The translations under genes and the position numbers were made by a program. 64,000 nucleotides of DNA from Branchiostoma floridae (Eukaryota > Chordata > Leptocardii > Amphioxiformes > Branchiostomatidae), in assembly GCF_000003815.2 (NCBI RefSeq), contig NW_023365710.1, positions 1 to 64,000 on the forward strand. Direction: 5' to 3'. Positions within the stretch are counted from its first letter, which is position 1. Each line of letters starts with the position of its first letter. Shown here piece by piece: positions 12,304-24,038 of this stretch. The notes beneath the pieces are model-generated. The model was given only the letters and a program-made list of their open reading frames with translations, was not told the DNA's origin and did not search any database.

Positions 12304-12859
12304 CTTCACAGCGCTCTCCAGGGAAGGATTTTGTCTGCTTGAAATGAAGTAAATAACGACAATTTAAAAGGAAAATGGCACAAATCTAGGTAACTACTGA
12401 TGTGCATGAAAAATATTTCTATATGCGGAAACACAAACTCACACGCACAAACATACACAAAAACATCAACAGTCAAACATGTACAGAAAACAGTAAATGC
12501 TTGTAATACGGAGGTGACAGGTAAGAAGCAGTAGAGATCACAGTTGACTTAGACGGGTATATTTCGGTCTTTTACTTGGGACAGGTCTTTCTCTACACCC
12601 CTTCTCTCTCTCTTGACCCACCATGAGGCTTCGAAGATTTCTGACTACAACGGTCGATTCGGGAAGAGGAATCTCAGTTACTTTTGTTACTGGCTTATTT
12701 CGTGTAAGCTACCAGAAATATGTGGATTTTGTATTGGCTTAGCTTTCGCGTTGCAACAAAAAAACGGCTTCTCAATAATCACCCTCCGGCTATTCAAAAG
12801 AGACCCATTATTTCTCTGTCCTGCATTTCAGAACGGATCCGTACACGAGCTCACTCTGC

Positions 12860-13230
12860 TTCTTTAATGTTACCTGTGTGCCAGTGCTTTTATACGGATG
12901 TGAATCTTAGGTACTGTCGTCTGACATGGAGAATAAGATAAACTCGTTTGCTTCATCATGCTACAGAATCATGTTAAACATTAAGCGTCTCCAGCGTGTT
13001 AGCAACAGTGAGATATACAGAGTGACAAACACCCAGCCTCTCATCTGCAAAGTCAGGCAACGCCAATTACGCTTCATTGGACATGCTCTTAGAATGCCTT
13101 TAGAAGAGCCTCTGCGGACTTATGCCTTGTATGTCCCTTCCCACGGCAAACGACGACCCGGTCGTCAGAAGACGAACTACCTGACGTATATACAAAACCT
13201 GCTGGGGGACGCGGAGGGCGACCTGAACCC
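12860..13230 (+). pseudogene. Decayed endonuclease/reverse transcriptase C-terminal fragment
   Basis: PVLLYGCES, an in-frame stop, then MENKINSFASSCYRIML, QLRFIGHALRMP and GKRRPGRQKT. This order is typical of the thumb and tail of RTE/L1-like LINE proteins. The stop codon shows it is dead. Confidence 0.65.
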
Positions 13231-13314
13231 CACTGCTATATATATATATAGCTGCACTGGCTGCCGACAGACTGAGGTGGAATAGAATCGTGACCGACTG
13301 CACAGCAGCCGACT

Positions 13315-13335
13315 GATGATGATGATGATGATGAT
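13315..13335. repeat. (GAT)n microsatellite
   Basis: Seven perfect GAT units directly after the LINE fragment. Confidence 0.9.
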
Positions 13336-13734
13336 TCTCCCTCCCAGCTACTCTGAGTCTCGTATGACTGCTTTTTCTGCTGAATTTTATTACATCTATC
13401 AAAGTTTTCCTATGAAATTCACCTATAGGTCACTTATATATGCCCTATTTCTTTTGAATGGTGTGAGAAAAAATTGTTTTGCCTAACCGGTAAATTGCCC
13501 TAAGCTAAGGCGTAGAACAACAGTTTTGATCCACCGGGATAGTCCTCTATTTTTTCAAGGGGTGTGGTACTTTGATAACATTTTTGAGACATGCGGTCCC
13601 TCAAGCCCATGACTTTACATAATATCCGAGAGGACGTCCCTAACCGAATCTAGGTACACTTGAGTGAGGAAAAAGATGTAAAGTGAATTTACCCAGGTAC
13701 GCCAACCCAACCTGACCCTGAGGTTACAACATTT

Positions 13735-13812
13735 TGGCCTGTAAGGGATTTGAACCATAGCCTTTACACTTTAAGGCAGCAATCCTAACTACAAGACCAC
13801 ATCGGCACCCTG
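13735..13812 (-). repeat. tRNA-derived SINE head or tRNA pseudogene
   Basis: Minus strand has a GGTTCAAATCC B-box, an A-box-like TGGTCTTGTAGTTAGG and a GCCTT/AAGGC anticodon-like stem. The loop is 8 nt and the acceptor ends do not pair, so it is not a functional tRNA gene. Confidence 0.5.
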
Positions 13813-13869
13813 TTCCACTAGAAACTATCGCCCCTTTGCTATCGGCTATAGCCAAGGCCCAGCTGACCC

Positions 13870-14340
13870 GGCCTCGCCTGCCAATGGAAAATGTTAATGA
13901 TTTCACACAAACTTGCACGACATCTGTTGTCATAATCATAGCTATGGTTATGAAAGACTTTCATAGAACTTTGGTAACCGTTTTTAGTCTTAACGTTTGC
14001 CCGCTCGCAAATATAAATACATGTTATGTACAATATACAATATTAGCAGTCCGACGTGTTGTTAATCCTGGGTGCCTGACTCCAGCCTAGCAATTTGTGC
14101 CCATGGTAGTTAGGCCCGCCGACCTAGACTTGGGACGAGACCTGCCTAACAACTTTACACAGCTTTGCAAATCTAGGTCGGCGTGTTACTAGTAACTGCA
14201 TGGGCTGCCGAACAATTCGCATGTATCCCGCTAGGTGTCTCTAACCCCTGGCTGTGCATTGTTTACTTGTTTAGATGTTTACTGGAAAGCTGCTTCCTTT
14301 TGAGTCTTTTGACATCGAAAACTTACATCCAATACTTACA
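13870..14340. repeat. Local duplicated repeat R, copy a (empty site)
   Basis: Shares blocks with 14510-14768 plus 18433-18650: GACATCTGTTGTC, TTAGCAGTCCGACGTGTTG, GGCCCGCCGACCTAGACTTG, GGGCTGCCGAACAATTCG. At the hAT target it reads GACTTGGGACGAG without insertion. Confidence 0.7.
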
Positions 14341-16949
14341 CGGATAGTACTCAATCCGTGGGTAGAGTACTGACTCCTATGGTTTCCCGATTCCCCTAGC
14401 GCACTGTTGACTGTATTTGTCCATTTGTCCATACTATTTGGCCAGCAATCCGCGGAGCCTGGTAGAGGCTATAGATAGTGCGAGGTTACCCTGTTCAATG
14501 TTTTACTATCATTGAAGATACCATAGAGTTGTTAAACTTTCCCACAAACAACGACATCTGTCGTCTTAATCATAGCTGCGGTTACGAAAGACTTTGAGGA
14601 ATCTTTGATAACTGTTTTTAGTCTTTACCTTTGCACGCTCGTAAATGGGCACACATGTACAATATTAGCAGCCCGACGTGTTGGCAACCTTGGGAGCCTA
14701 TACGCTGGTGCGTAGCTAATTTGTTCGGTAGCCCAAGACATTTAGGCCCGCCGGCCTAGACTTGGGAGAGGGTCTGAATGGAGGGTCCTGACAACGCTTT
14801 ACGTTAAATTCGGGATGGTCGACAACGCTTTACGTTAAATTCACGAAGGCCGGCAACGTTTTACGCTAAATTCAGAAAGGCTGGCAACGGTTTACGCTAT
14901 TTAAAGATGTTGCCCAATTTTCCTGTCAAGCGTAAAGATGAACCACATACTAGAGTCGGCCTGAATGTTCTGTCTTCCTGTTTCTGTTATTGACTAAAAT
15001 ACAAATCAACGAGTAGATACATGTAGGTGTTGTTATGAACACACCTAAGCCTACACAGGCTTTGACTCATTCTCTGCATTCTCAGGCATTCGGATGTAGG
15101 GATTGGGAGTGACCAAGTTAAGCCGGACAAGAAAATCCTGATACATAAAGAACAAGTTACAAATGTTACCGAATTGGTGTTATCGATTTAAACGTTCTGT
15201 AGAGTACGACACTACTACAATGCAAACAAATAGTGAAGATAAACGTTTTGCAGTTTTACCTGTCAATGCCGAGAACAGCCCGTGTAGATTTAGATGGTCT
15301 GGTATGTAGGGAGTAGGACTCGGAGCTGCCTCTATGCCTAAAAACTGGTTAGACCGGTGATTATGAATCACGAATGAACAGACTGAAGGAGATAATAGCC
15401 TTTTGCATATGTAACTATAGTAACGGGAGGTGCCCCAACACGGTACGCTTTTTCTTGCGCTCAAACTCATGGCGCTCCATCGCTAGTTGCCTGAGAGTGG
15501 TCAAATTTTGATGACTGATTTTTTTACACATAGATTTGAACAACATACTTGACTAAGAAATGCATTCATGTGGCTCATGAACCTTTCGCGCTGCGTGTTA
15601 CAAGCGGCAAACACTGTGAGACAATTTCGTGTATGTAACCTTCCAATTTTGTGCTACGCTGGACAGTGTGCCTAACTCGGTACGCTTTTTTTACATTTTG
15701 CTCTATTCAGAAGTAAGTGGTAAATTTAAGTACACAGAAAAAAATTAATAGTACAATATTTTAGCTTTCTTTTGACAGTAAAACCGTGACTGTATGTACT
15801 TCTTGTCTCACATGAGGAAGGCTGTACCTAGAACAATCCAGCTGATGTTTTTACGGGCAATGGACTGAATGCACTGATTGTGAATGCCCGACTAAAAAAA
15901 CTATTACGAAAAAAAGACACCGCTAAAATCAACAAAACTTGGTCTGATTATATGAAAATATCATCTACATCTCTCTATCAAGTCTTATTTTCATAGACAG
16001 CACGTATCATTTATTACAGTCAAATAAATCTTTGGAGCGTTCTCTAGTCTGCTACCTTCACTGCCACACTCCCTTGGGAGTACAATGGTGGCAATGTTTA
16101 TGTCGCTTCCTACTCAACAAACATTTGAAGACCCATATTCATAGTGTTTAATGGAGCTTTATTTATGTGTATCATGGCAGTTGTGTGACTGCTTGGAAGA
16201 GTTCGTATAGTTAGCGACACGAGCCGCCAATACGCAGAGGCCGGTGACCGCAGTGATTCAGCACTGTCAACATTACTGTTAGAATTCTGTTTTTAAAAAA
16301 ACATGAAGTAAATATGTTAAAGTATACTTGGAATGCAAATAAAAGCTGTGTGCATGGACTTGGTTTATTTACCTTTGTAATCAGCATAGTCAGTGGCAAC
16401 AAACACAGTGTACTTATGGATAATAAGATCAGCAAAAAATCCGTACCGTCTTACGACGGGAACCGTCTTAGGGCGGCCCCCGTTAGTCTGTCCGTAATCA
16501 GATGGAGATTTTCAACAGCTTAACGTATCTGGATAGTACTCGTGTTGAACGTTTTCATGTCACACAGTGACGTTACACAGGCCACCAGAAAGTTAAACCC
16601 GAAATGATAGGCATCTTTTGATTTATGATATTGAGAAAACTGTGGCTGCAAGTGACCACCCGATGCACAGTTCAGTGTTTTGTGCAAGTAAATTACCAGT
16701 ATTTGGTCACGGGGGGCACGACAATTAGGGGCAATTTTGGAAGAATGTTTATATAATGGCTGTAACCAAGACACCCATTCAAGTAACAGCCACCTGACGA
16801 GAAGAACAACTACAATTCTCAGGACCTAAGTACTTCATGCCCACAATAGAACAAATAGCCAGCTTAGCTGTCAGTATACGCCTAGAAACAGCTCGTGCAG
16901 CCCTCCGAACTCTAGATGTAACCTGGGAGCACTGCCCGTGTTGTGTGTA

Positions 16950-17165
16950 CGTGGTAACCTATGACTATGAGTCAGGGCTACACGCCAGTGACAGCCGCAG
17001 AATCCAGGTCCTGGAGATGAAGTGCTACAGAAAGATACTGCGAACTGACCATCGCATAAAAGACTCTGTTAGAAGGGCTGGGAGCGGATAGAACACTACT
17101 TAACATAATAAAAAGGCGAATACTCTAGAAACAATTCTTTGGCCATGTCACAAAAATAATAGTGG
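16950..17165 (+). pseudogene. Decayed LINE reverse transcriptase C-terminal fragment
   Basis: YDYESGLHASDSRRIQVLEM and KCYRKIL in one frame, then LLNIIKRRIL and FFGHVTK in another, separated by stops. This is the same conserved block as at 12860-13230. It lies within the insertion in the long hAT-like element. Confidence 0.6.
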
Positions 17166-17205
17166 TTTAACTAGTATAGGAACCTAAATAATAGTTTATA
17201 CCTGA

Positions 17206-17309
17206 TTACACCATCCCCATGGTGATGAGTTTGACACTGAGCATCAGCCCGAAGATGACCGCCACCACATAAGCTACCTGCATGTTCAGACTCATCTCTG
17301 TCACGACGA
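17206..17309 (-). other. Candidate alternative last exon encoding a transmembrane tail
   Basis: After a CAG acceptor at 17310, 33 codons run to a TAA at 17206. They include one clear membrane span (VAYVVAVIFGLMLSV) and a short tail (KLITMGMV). The incoming phase (two leading bases) matches the donor of the exon at 20180-20132, so it could replace the last exon at 19515-19436 and give a membrane-anchored form. Against this, it lies inside a 2.6 kb insertion within a hAT-like element, so it may be carried-in or spurious. Confidence 0.3.
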
Positions 17310-18703
17310 CTGTGTACAAATAGATTAGTTCGGAAGTATACGTACGCCTCCTGCAACAGTGAAGGGATAGAACTCTACCGACTACATCAAACCAAACGAA
17401 TTCTGTTGTAAGAAAATGTCGAGCCACGATGTCATTATATCTTCCCTTGCAACTTTGCAATAATTGGACCCGCAACATCTGGAACACCTTTGACTGTAAA
17501 ATTCTGGAAGGCTGGCAACACTCGACAGAGGCGGGGGCATGCTCCGCTGGGAAGATTTAAATTTTGACTCTCTGAAACACTATTTCCTGCATTTTGAGGG
17601 TAAATTTTCGCGGGCAGACAAAAGTTAAATGGCATATCTAATTAAAGATTCCCAGGGATTTAGTGTAAGCTTTTGAGGGTGACGCCGCACAACTTATTTT
17701 TGCCATGTCGAGCGCCGAAGGAGTGAGGCGTCGCAAGGGAAGTCCGGGAAAATTTTGAAATCCTGACCCCCTGAAACGCCGCGTCCTGAGTTTTTCTAAG
17801 AAAATTTTGATTTGATGGATATCATATAAAGCTAAATCTAATGACATTTCTATCGATATCAGCAAAAAAGGTGTTTGAGGTTGACACACATCCCCAACAT
17901 ATTTTCAGCATTTCGAGCGCCAAAGGCACGAGGCGGCGCAACGGGAGGACCATGGGAATTTTGAAATCTTGAACCTCTAAGATGATATTTCCTGCATTTT
18001 GATAGGCAAATTTTGCTGCCAGACTAAGCTAGCTACCTTCAATAACATTCCTATTAACGGCAAAAGGTGAGGGCGAGGCCCCCGATACATATTTTGGCTT
18101 GTCGATGACCGAATGTGAAAGGATTTGCAAGGGAAATTTTGAAATCTTGATCATCTGAAACGCAATTTCCCGTGTTTTGAGGGGCTAAATTTACTGGTAG
18201 ACGACCCTTCGACTTATGAAATTTGGGAGACCAGGCTACGATTTACGGGTAATTTTAAGGCTAGATTACGCTTTACGTGAAATTTTCACGCTTTACGTGA
18301 AATACACTGGCTACGCTTTACAGTCAATTTTCCATCCTCACTACGAATTACGTGAAATAAAATAGCTTCCCTACGAATTACGCGAAATTAAAAGGCCTGC
18401 CTACGCCTTACGGAAAAGAGCATGCAGACCCTCTTGGGAGTCCCTGACAAACAACTCCCCAGAACGCAAATCCAGGTCGGGGAGCCTGACTGCATGAGCT
18501 GCCGAACAATTCGTATGTATTCCGCTAGATGCCTCCGTTGGTCAAGCATCGTTTAGCTCCTAGACGTTTGGTAGAAAAAATGCTTCCCTTTGCTTTCGAA
18601 TTCTAAAACTTATAATCAACCTGAATGGTATATCTAAGTTGTTCTATCAAACTGTCTAGTACTGTCTCAAACTACAAAGTACTGTCTACCAGTTCTAGCA
18701 AAC

Positions 18704-18904
18704 ATGTCCGAGTCAAATACTCGAAAGCTCCAGGTAGTACAGAACAGAGCATGTAGAGTGTTGCTTAAATGCCCACTAGAAACACCTGTTCAGCAAATGC
18801 ATTCAAACTTGGGTTGGCCCATGGTAAGAGAAAGATTCGCCATCAGCACTTTGACTATGTTTTTCAGAATACTTGTCAGTAAGGAGCCCCATAACGATGG
18901 CTAA
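18704..18904 (+). pseudogene. Decayed non-LTR retrotransposon fragment
   Basis: The frame contains TRKLQVVQNRACRVLL followed by QMHSNLGWPMVRERF. This matches the LQ..QNRA.R block found just after the RT domain of CR1/Jockey-type LINEs. It is about 66 codons long with no neighbouring RT core. Confidence 0.6.
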
Positions 18905-19435
18905 TGTGAAGTAACAAAAAATGACAGACAAACAATGGTAAACAGTACACAGTTGTAAGCGACTAATTCTAGTGATAAATTCAGTCAAACAAAAATCTTA
19001 GCTATTTGGTTTGACTTCTTTTTAGGATAATTATCTACAGCCACACTCTTTAGAGACCTCCAATACTCATACACTGCCATACCATCTATCATGTCATTTC
19101 CATCAAGGAGGTTATATCAGGTTTCCATCAAGACACGTTTCATTTCCAGCATTTTTTTAAGACGAGGCACTAGTAACCTGCTGTCCGGAGAAATTCAGGA
19201 TGGTGACTAGCCATGGATCAAGATTACTACAACGTTCAGGAACTTGCACGACACTTGACACGAAGATGCTGCGCGTCTTTTTTTACAAACTCAGCCGGAA
19301 ACACACAACAAACAACTATATGGTACTCTTCAACCCATCACTTGAAGATTTTCGATCTTCCACACAGCTTTACACGAGAATATTGGGTAGTATGAAGTAC
19401 GCAAAGAAATGCCCTTTACGGCCACGAGGAGATCA

Positions 19436-21354
19436 TCACGGGTTAGCCTTCCAGACATTGCCGATGAAGGTGTACAGCGGGCTCAGCATTCCGGCCACCA
19501 TGCGGCTGCCAAATTCTGTCAGAAAAATGCATAACGTCAACTCTTATCATTCCACCGGGTGCGCTACGGCTAATACATGAAAAAGAGATGTACAAAAAGA
19601 ATCTAAACAGATCGATAATATCGTTTTTTTTTTTTTAATTTAGCAGTCTTAGGATACCCGACGGAATTATGAGACATCATGTTCCTGGATCAGCTCATTC
19701 AAAGCCGCTGGTATATTGCTCTTGAATCAACATCTCAGGTAGTTATTGCATAGACATGATTATTCATCACATTTAGCTTGTTCAGAAAAGAAAATCAAAT
19801 TGTGATGATTGAAATGGTGATTATATTTGTTAGTAGAATTATTCGTCTACTGATCAGTTATGATAAAGCACTGTCTACGTAATCATTTCGCTCAAAAGAA
19901 TAATTCAGAATCTCCTTTACAGTAAAAATGAGGGATAACACACGTCCATCTCATTAATTCACTGAGAGAAGAATGTACTGTCATGAGATAATCTCTTAAG
20001 TTCAATTGAAGAAAACTCTTAATGTGCATCCGCGCTACGATCCTCTTTATATTTATCCCACAAAGCACGTCAACTGTGATGGTTCATCATTATTTTGGCG
20101 TATATAATAAATAAATGAGGTATTTCAGTACCTGCTAATTCCGTTGTGGTTGGTTCCGTGTAGGTCGATCCGTCAATTTTCTAGAAGAAAAAGTGAACAT
20201 TTCTGATTATACTAGATTCACAAATATGTTACATCTTTTTGGCAACCGCTCAGGGACTGCCTTTCCCTATATAGAAATTAGAAGTAACAGTGATGGCGTG
20301 CAGTTATTTGCATGTCTTTATGTTATCTGTTGGTAATGGCGCTGTCACATTCGTAGTAGGGCCGTCGTACGACTAATTTTTTCACCGTAAGAAGGCAAAT
20401 GGATTTTGCAGGACACGTAATGTTCACGGCTACCTGAAGGATGCCCTCGATTTACGATAGTACAACGTATGTATGTGAGCAAACTGGAGGTCTTAGCAAC
20501 AGGAGGTAGAATAAAAACAAAACTGAAAAACTTCCGTTACCTCAAACTGTTGAAGGTACCAAGCTCTTTCCTGGTCTTTGCAAATCTCAACAATGGCTTC
20601 CTTTAGCCTCCTCCATTCATATTCACTACGTCGATTACCTGAATCAGGAAAGAGGAAGAAATAGGAAAGAAGTAATTTACACATCATATTCTATCCACTC
20701 CTTTTTTTAAACTGCAGATCCCCCCAAACTAATGTTACATTTACTTAAATCACTACCCTTAAATAAAAACTGTGAGCAAAAAGTGAGACCGTTATACCGC
20801 TACTTACCTTGGATACCGCTACTTACCATGAATACCTCCTTTCTAGTTTGTCGTCTAAACAGTAACCAAATACAGGTGGGTCTATTGGACTACTGTAACA
20901 CTGTATTTTACTGAAGCCAATTTTTCACTCATAAGAGCTTCCCCATCAAATTCTCATATACACATTTGTTAGTGGCATATTTTCTTTTTCTCCTTTTTGG
21001 ATGGTATGAGAATAATTAAAAAGAAAAATTTGTTTGTTCTGCCGGATCGGTAAACTGCCTTCATATGTAACACATCATTTTTGTGCAATTGGTGCAAGCT
21101 GCGTAAGATCGGATCATAAGTTTTGATCCACTCGCACAGGGGTGGACTTCTACTTTCTTTTCGCATACCATGTCCATCCATTTCACAAACTTTAGCCTGT
21201 AGCCTGAGTATCCCCCCCCCCCCCTTTCACTATCTTTGACAAAAAGTTACCTGACACTTCTAGCGTATTGTCCCACCTTTGCCTTAGGTAAATATCCTCT
21301 TGCTTTCCCGTGGCAAACCTAACGCCGCCATTTGTCGCCTCCGTAGTTCTACAC
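19436..21354 (-). CDS. 3' exons of an unidentified minus-strand gene
   Basis: Four exon candidates chain in phase on the minus strand: 21354-21251 (starts CRTTEATNGG, ends TLEVS), 20638-20541 (NRRSEYEWRRLKEA...LQQFE), 20180-20132 (KIDGSTYTEPTTTELA) and 19515-19436 (EFGSRMVAGMLSPLY...WKANP, stop TGA). Each has an AG acceptor and a GT donor: GTAACT, GTAACG and GTACTG. Codon phases (2 to 1, 1 to 0, 0 to 1, 1 to stop) all agree, which is unlikely by chance. The 5' part was not found. A cysteine-rich open stretch at about 21650-21810 ends in a phase-compatible donor but has no convincing acceptor. I do not recognise the family. The middle is charged and probably helical, and the last exon is mildly hydrophobic. 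The gene may have been cut by the neighbouring segmental duplication, which begins at about 21841. Confidence 0.45.
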
Positions 21355-22775
21355 CTGGAACAAAGCCGAAGTTCTTATATATACCCGTAGTCCGCTAGAA
21401 TGCCCTTCATGGCTGTTAGGTAAAGATTACTCGATAAAATGTTTTGCTGCATAATTGGCATCACGAACTTGTTGATGGGAACAAAAAAACTCATACAATC
21501 TCAGGAACCATAACCTACGTATACATACATAGTATTACGTAATGATGCTAAAAATGTTTTTTTTTTTTACTGTGCTTTTCTAAAAGGTAAGCAAAATGTG
21601 GCTGGGCAGAAAATGGTGCCCTCAGCGGGTCACCCCTATTCTCGATAAGTACTATTAAAGTACCTGTCACGAACACGTACAGGTACACACACGATCACAT
21701 GACTTTCACACGACCGGCTCGGACTTTGCCCTACCACACAGAACACGGTATACCACACCGCGATATCTCTCCCACGTCCGTATCTTGTACACCGTCCACA
21801 TTGACATGATTCACTCGCCAATCAGCTATGAAACATGAATGAAGGTCAGGATGTTGTTCTTGTGACCATACAGGTGAGCATGTTGGATTGTCGTTTTCTC
21901 TACTTACAGGTGTATTGTCAGTACAGATGTAATTACTGTGCCACACACAGAAGAAGGTGCAACGATTTTGGCATTATGAATTTAGTAATTCAGTATAGTG
22001 GTGACGAATGTCCAAAATGTAACATCGAATGACTAGGTAGTTAAGCTCCCAGACGCGAGGTCTTCTATTCATTTATCTATTCATTATGCTTTCCCACAAC
22101 AGTACTCAGTAGACGGTATGGTGCTCCTTGTCAAGGTCAACTTTTACATGTTATTTTACCGACACAACCACAACAAAACATAAAATACAATATCTATTCA
22201 ATAGATATTGAATGATTGATACGAAAGAAGAAACATCTAAACCAACCTAGAAATTAACGTGTCAATCAGGAAAGAAATGATTAAATCAATCCAATGCAAT
22301 AGTGATATACTAGAGTTCCACGAACACATACCTTCGCCAAATAATCATGTTCTTATTTCCGTTCATATATTACTAAAGATTACCTACCCCAAAAGTAGAC
22401 GACTGAATGGACATGTGTTTGTAGTGGGTCGTGGAAGGTTCAGGGATATTTCACTTGACAAATTGAGGATGGTCCGGTCAGATATTTAGGCTGATGATTG
22501 TCTGTTTGCTAGGCATTGTTCTGTCCAACGATACGGACCGTTTTGTTTGTTTGTCTGTTTGTATTGCATACACGGTAAAAAAAACGCCTCGAGATTTGTT
22601 CTGAAGAGTACAAAAGCATATCCGGACATATTTATTATAACTAGCTGACACAAGGAAAACAATAGCATAGACCCCTACTCTTCTCAGTAAGTTTTTTAAC
22701 GTGCTTGATGCATGGCTCTCCACTAACACAAAAAAGGGAACATGTTGAAACAGGAACAGAATAATAGCAATGTAC

Positions 22776-23490
22776 TCAGTCAATTCCACATTACCAAGAG
22801 GGTGTTTCTTGCCTTTTGTCCCAACATTTTTGGAAATCTTTATAACATTCTAATTGTGATAAGTAACTGTTTAGAACTGTTTAGAACATCATTGTGATGT
22901 TCTAAATATTTTCTACAGTATTCAAACATGTTAGAAATATTTCTAACATCAAAATCATTATTTCTGATAGTTTCTAAACTGTTCCAACATAGATTCATCA
23001 TTTGTGATCACATGTTCGAACATTGAAACAATATGATGAAACTGGGTCAGTGGGCTGGGAAGAGGGCAATTCACACATCCCTGCCAAGTACAGGAAATTG
23101 TGTCTGTCTGACAGCTTGTCACAAAAGAGTCACCAGTGTTTACTAAAGAAAATCTAAAAATACCATGCCTAAACAAAACGCCCAGTTTAGCAGCTTGGTT
23201 TATGGGGGTAATAAAAGTTTTTTATGGAGGGGAAAAATGACACAACTTGTTGGAACATGTGATCAAATGTTCCAACAAAAACACATAGATGTTCCTAAAT
23301 TGTTCTAAATAAAGAGCTATTTGTACCATTGTTTTCCCAATGTTTCCAACATATCCAAATAGGTTCAAACATGTTCAAACTTTCATTTTAAATTGTTTGA
23401 ACAATTCAGAACTTGATGAAATATTCTTTTACTTAGAATAGTTCAAACTTAATACAAATATTATTTCAAAACCTTCTCGGTGACTTGGAA
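22776..23490. repeat. AT-rich insertion private to copy A
   Basis: It is absent at the matching place in copy B (about 39855). It is rich in repeats of TTCCAACATG / GTTCAAACATG and of GTTCTAAA/TTTAGAAC type on both strands, giving many short palindromic pairings. No coding potential was recognised. It may be a MITE or satellite-like insertion; the ends were not resolved. Confidence 0.5.
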
Positions 23491-24038
23491 TAAACTCCAC
23501 ACGCGGAAAAGGGCGGGCAAAAAAAAAACGTCGGAGTGCTAGATTTGCTCCCGGAGAACTCAAGACTTGGAGCTCACGTATATATAGGAAGGGTCCATTA
23601 CATGATTAGTTCTTTCTCATTCCCACACTACATGAACATGACCACCTCCAGACCAAAGATGGTGATGTAACGGAGTGTTCTTTTACACCCACTCTGTCCA
23701 ACATACCAGTGATCAACCGATGTTTGTGCACTAGTATTGTTAGTGTGTGAGCCTGTACCACAAGTAAATGTTATTGCATCATTATGATCATAGTGAAAGA
23801 TTTCTTTACGGGTAGATTAGTGAGGTACCTGTCTTCGGAGTAGTAGCCCTGTTGATTACAGGTTTCGGGGCAGGTGTATCATGCAGGGGAAGTGTCTTTC
23901 TGCATACAAATGTGATAGTTATTAGTTATGTTAAACAAAAAATTAAGACTAACAAGGACCCCTTTTGGTGTTTTAGAAGGTCAACTCATCTTAGCAACTA
24001 CAACTACGACAACGATACGACTGACAAGCGCCGTCGTT

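Larger units (their letters stand above)
14900..17496. other. Extra sequence inside the hAT-like element
   Basis: The subterminal repeat array breaks after TTTACGCTA (14899) and resumes at TAAAATTC (17497), whereas the intact relative continues without a break. The insert holds a dead LINE fragment and a splice-ready terminal-exon candidate. No terminal inverted repeats were found; a TA duplication at the joint is possible. Confidence 0.65.
14769..18432. mobile_element. hAT-like non-autonomous element with internal 2.6 kb insertion
   Basis: Ends are AGGGTCTGAATG and CATGCAGACCCT, flanked by a perfect 8-bp target duplication CTTGGGAG (14761-14768 and 18433-18440). Subterminal arrays of TACGCTTTACGTGAAAT-type units lie at both ends. 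The interior matches the intact 1.2 kb relative at 37197-38404, except for about 14900-17496, which is extra. The insertion site lies in repeat R, whose other copy is empty. Confidence 0.8.

Noticed and set aside
13735-13812. Functional tRNA gene
   Set aside because: B-box and partial stems are present, but the acceptor arm does not pair and the anticodon loop is eight bases.
15260-15337. Possible exon (GIEAAPSPTPYIPDHLNL...) on the minus strand with AG/GT ends and phase 1-1
   Set aside because: It is inside the hAT-like element insertion and does not connect to a stop-ended chain, so it is probably chance.
21636-21821. Cysteine-rich minus-strand frame with a donor that fits the orphan gene phase
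   Set aside because: An in-frame stop and no credible acceptor upstream; the peptide has no recognised fold.
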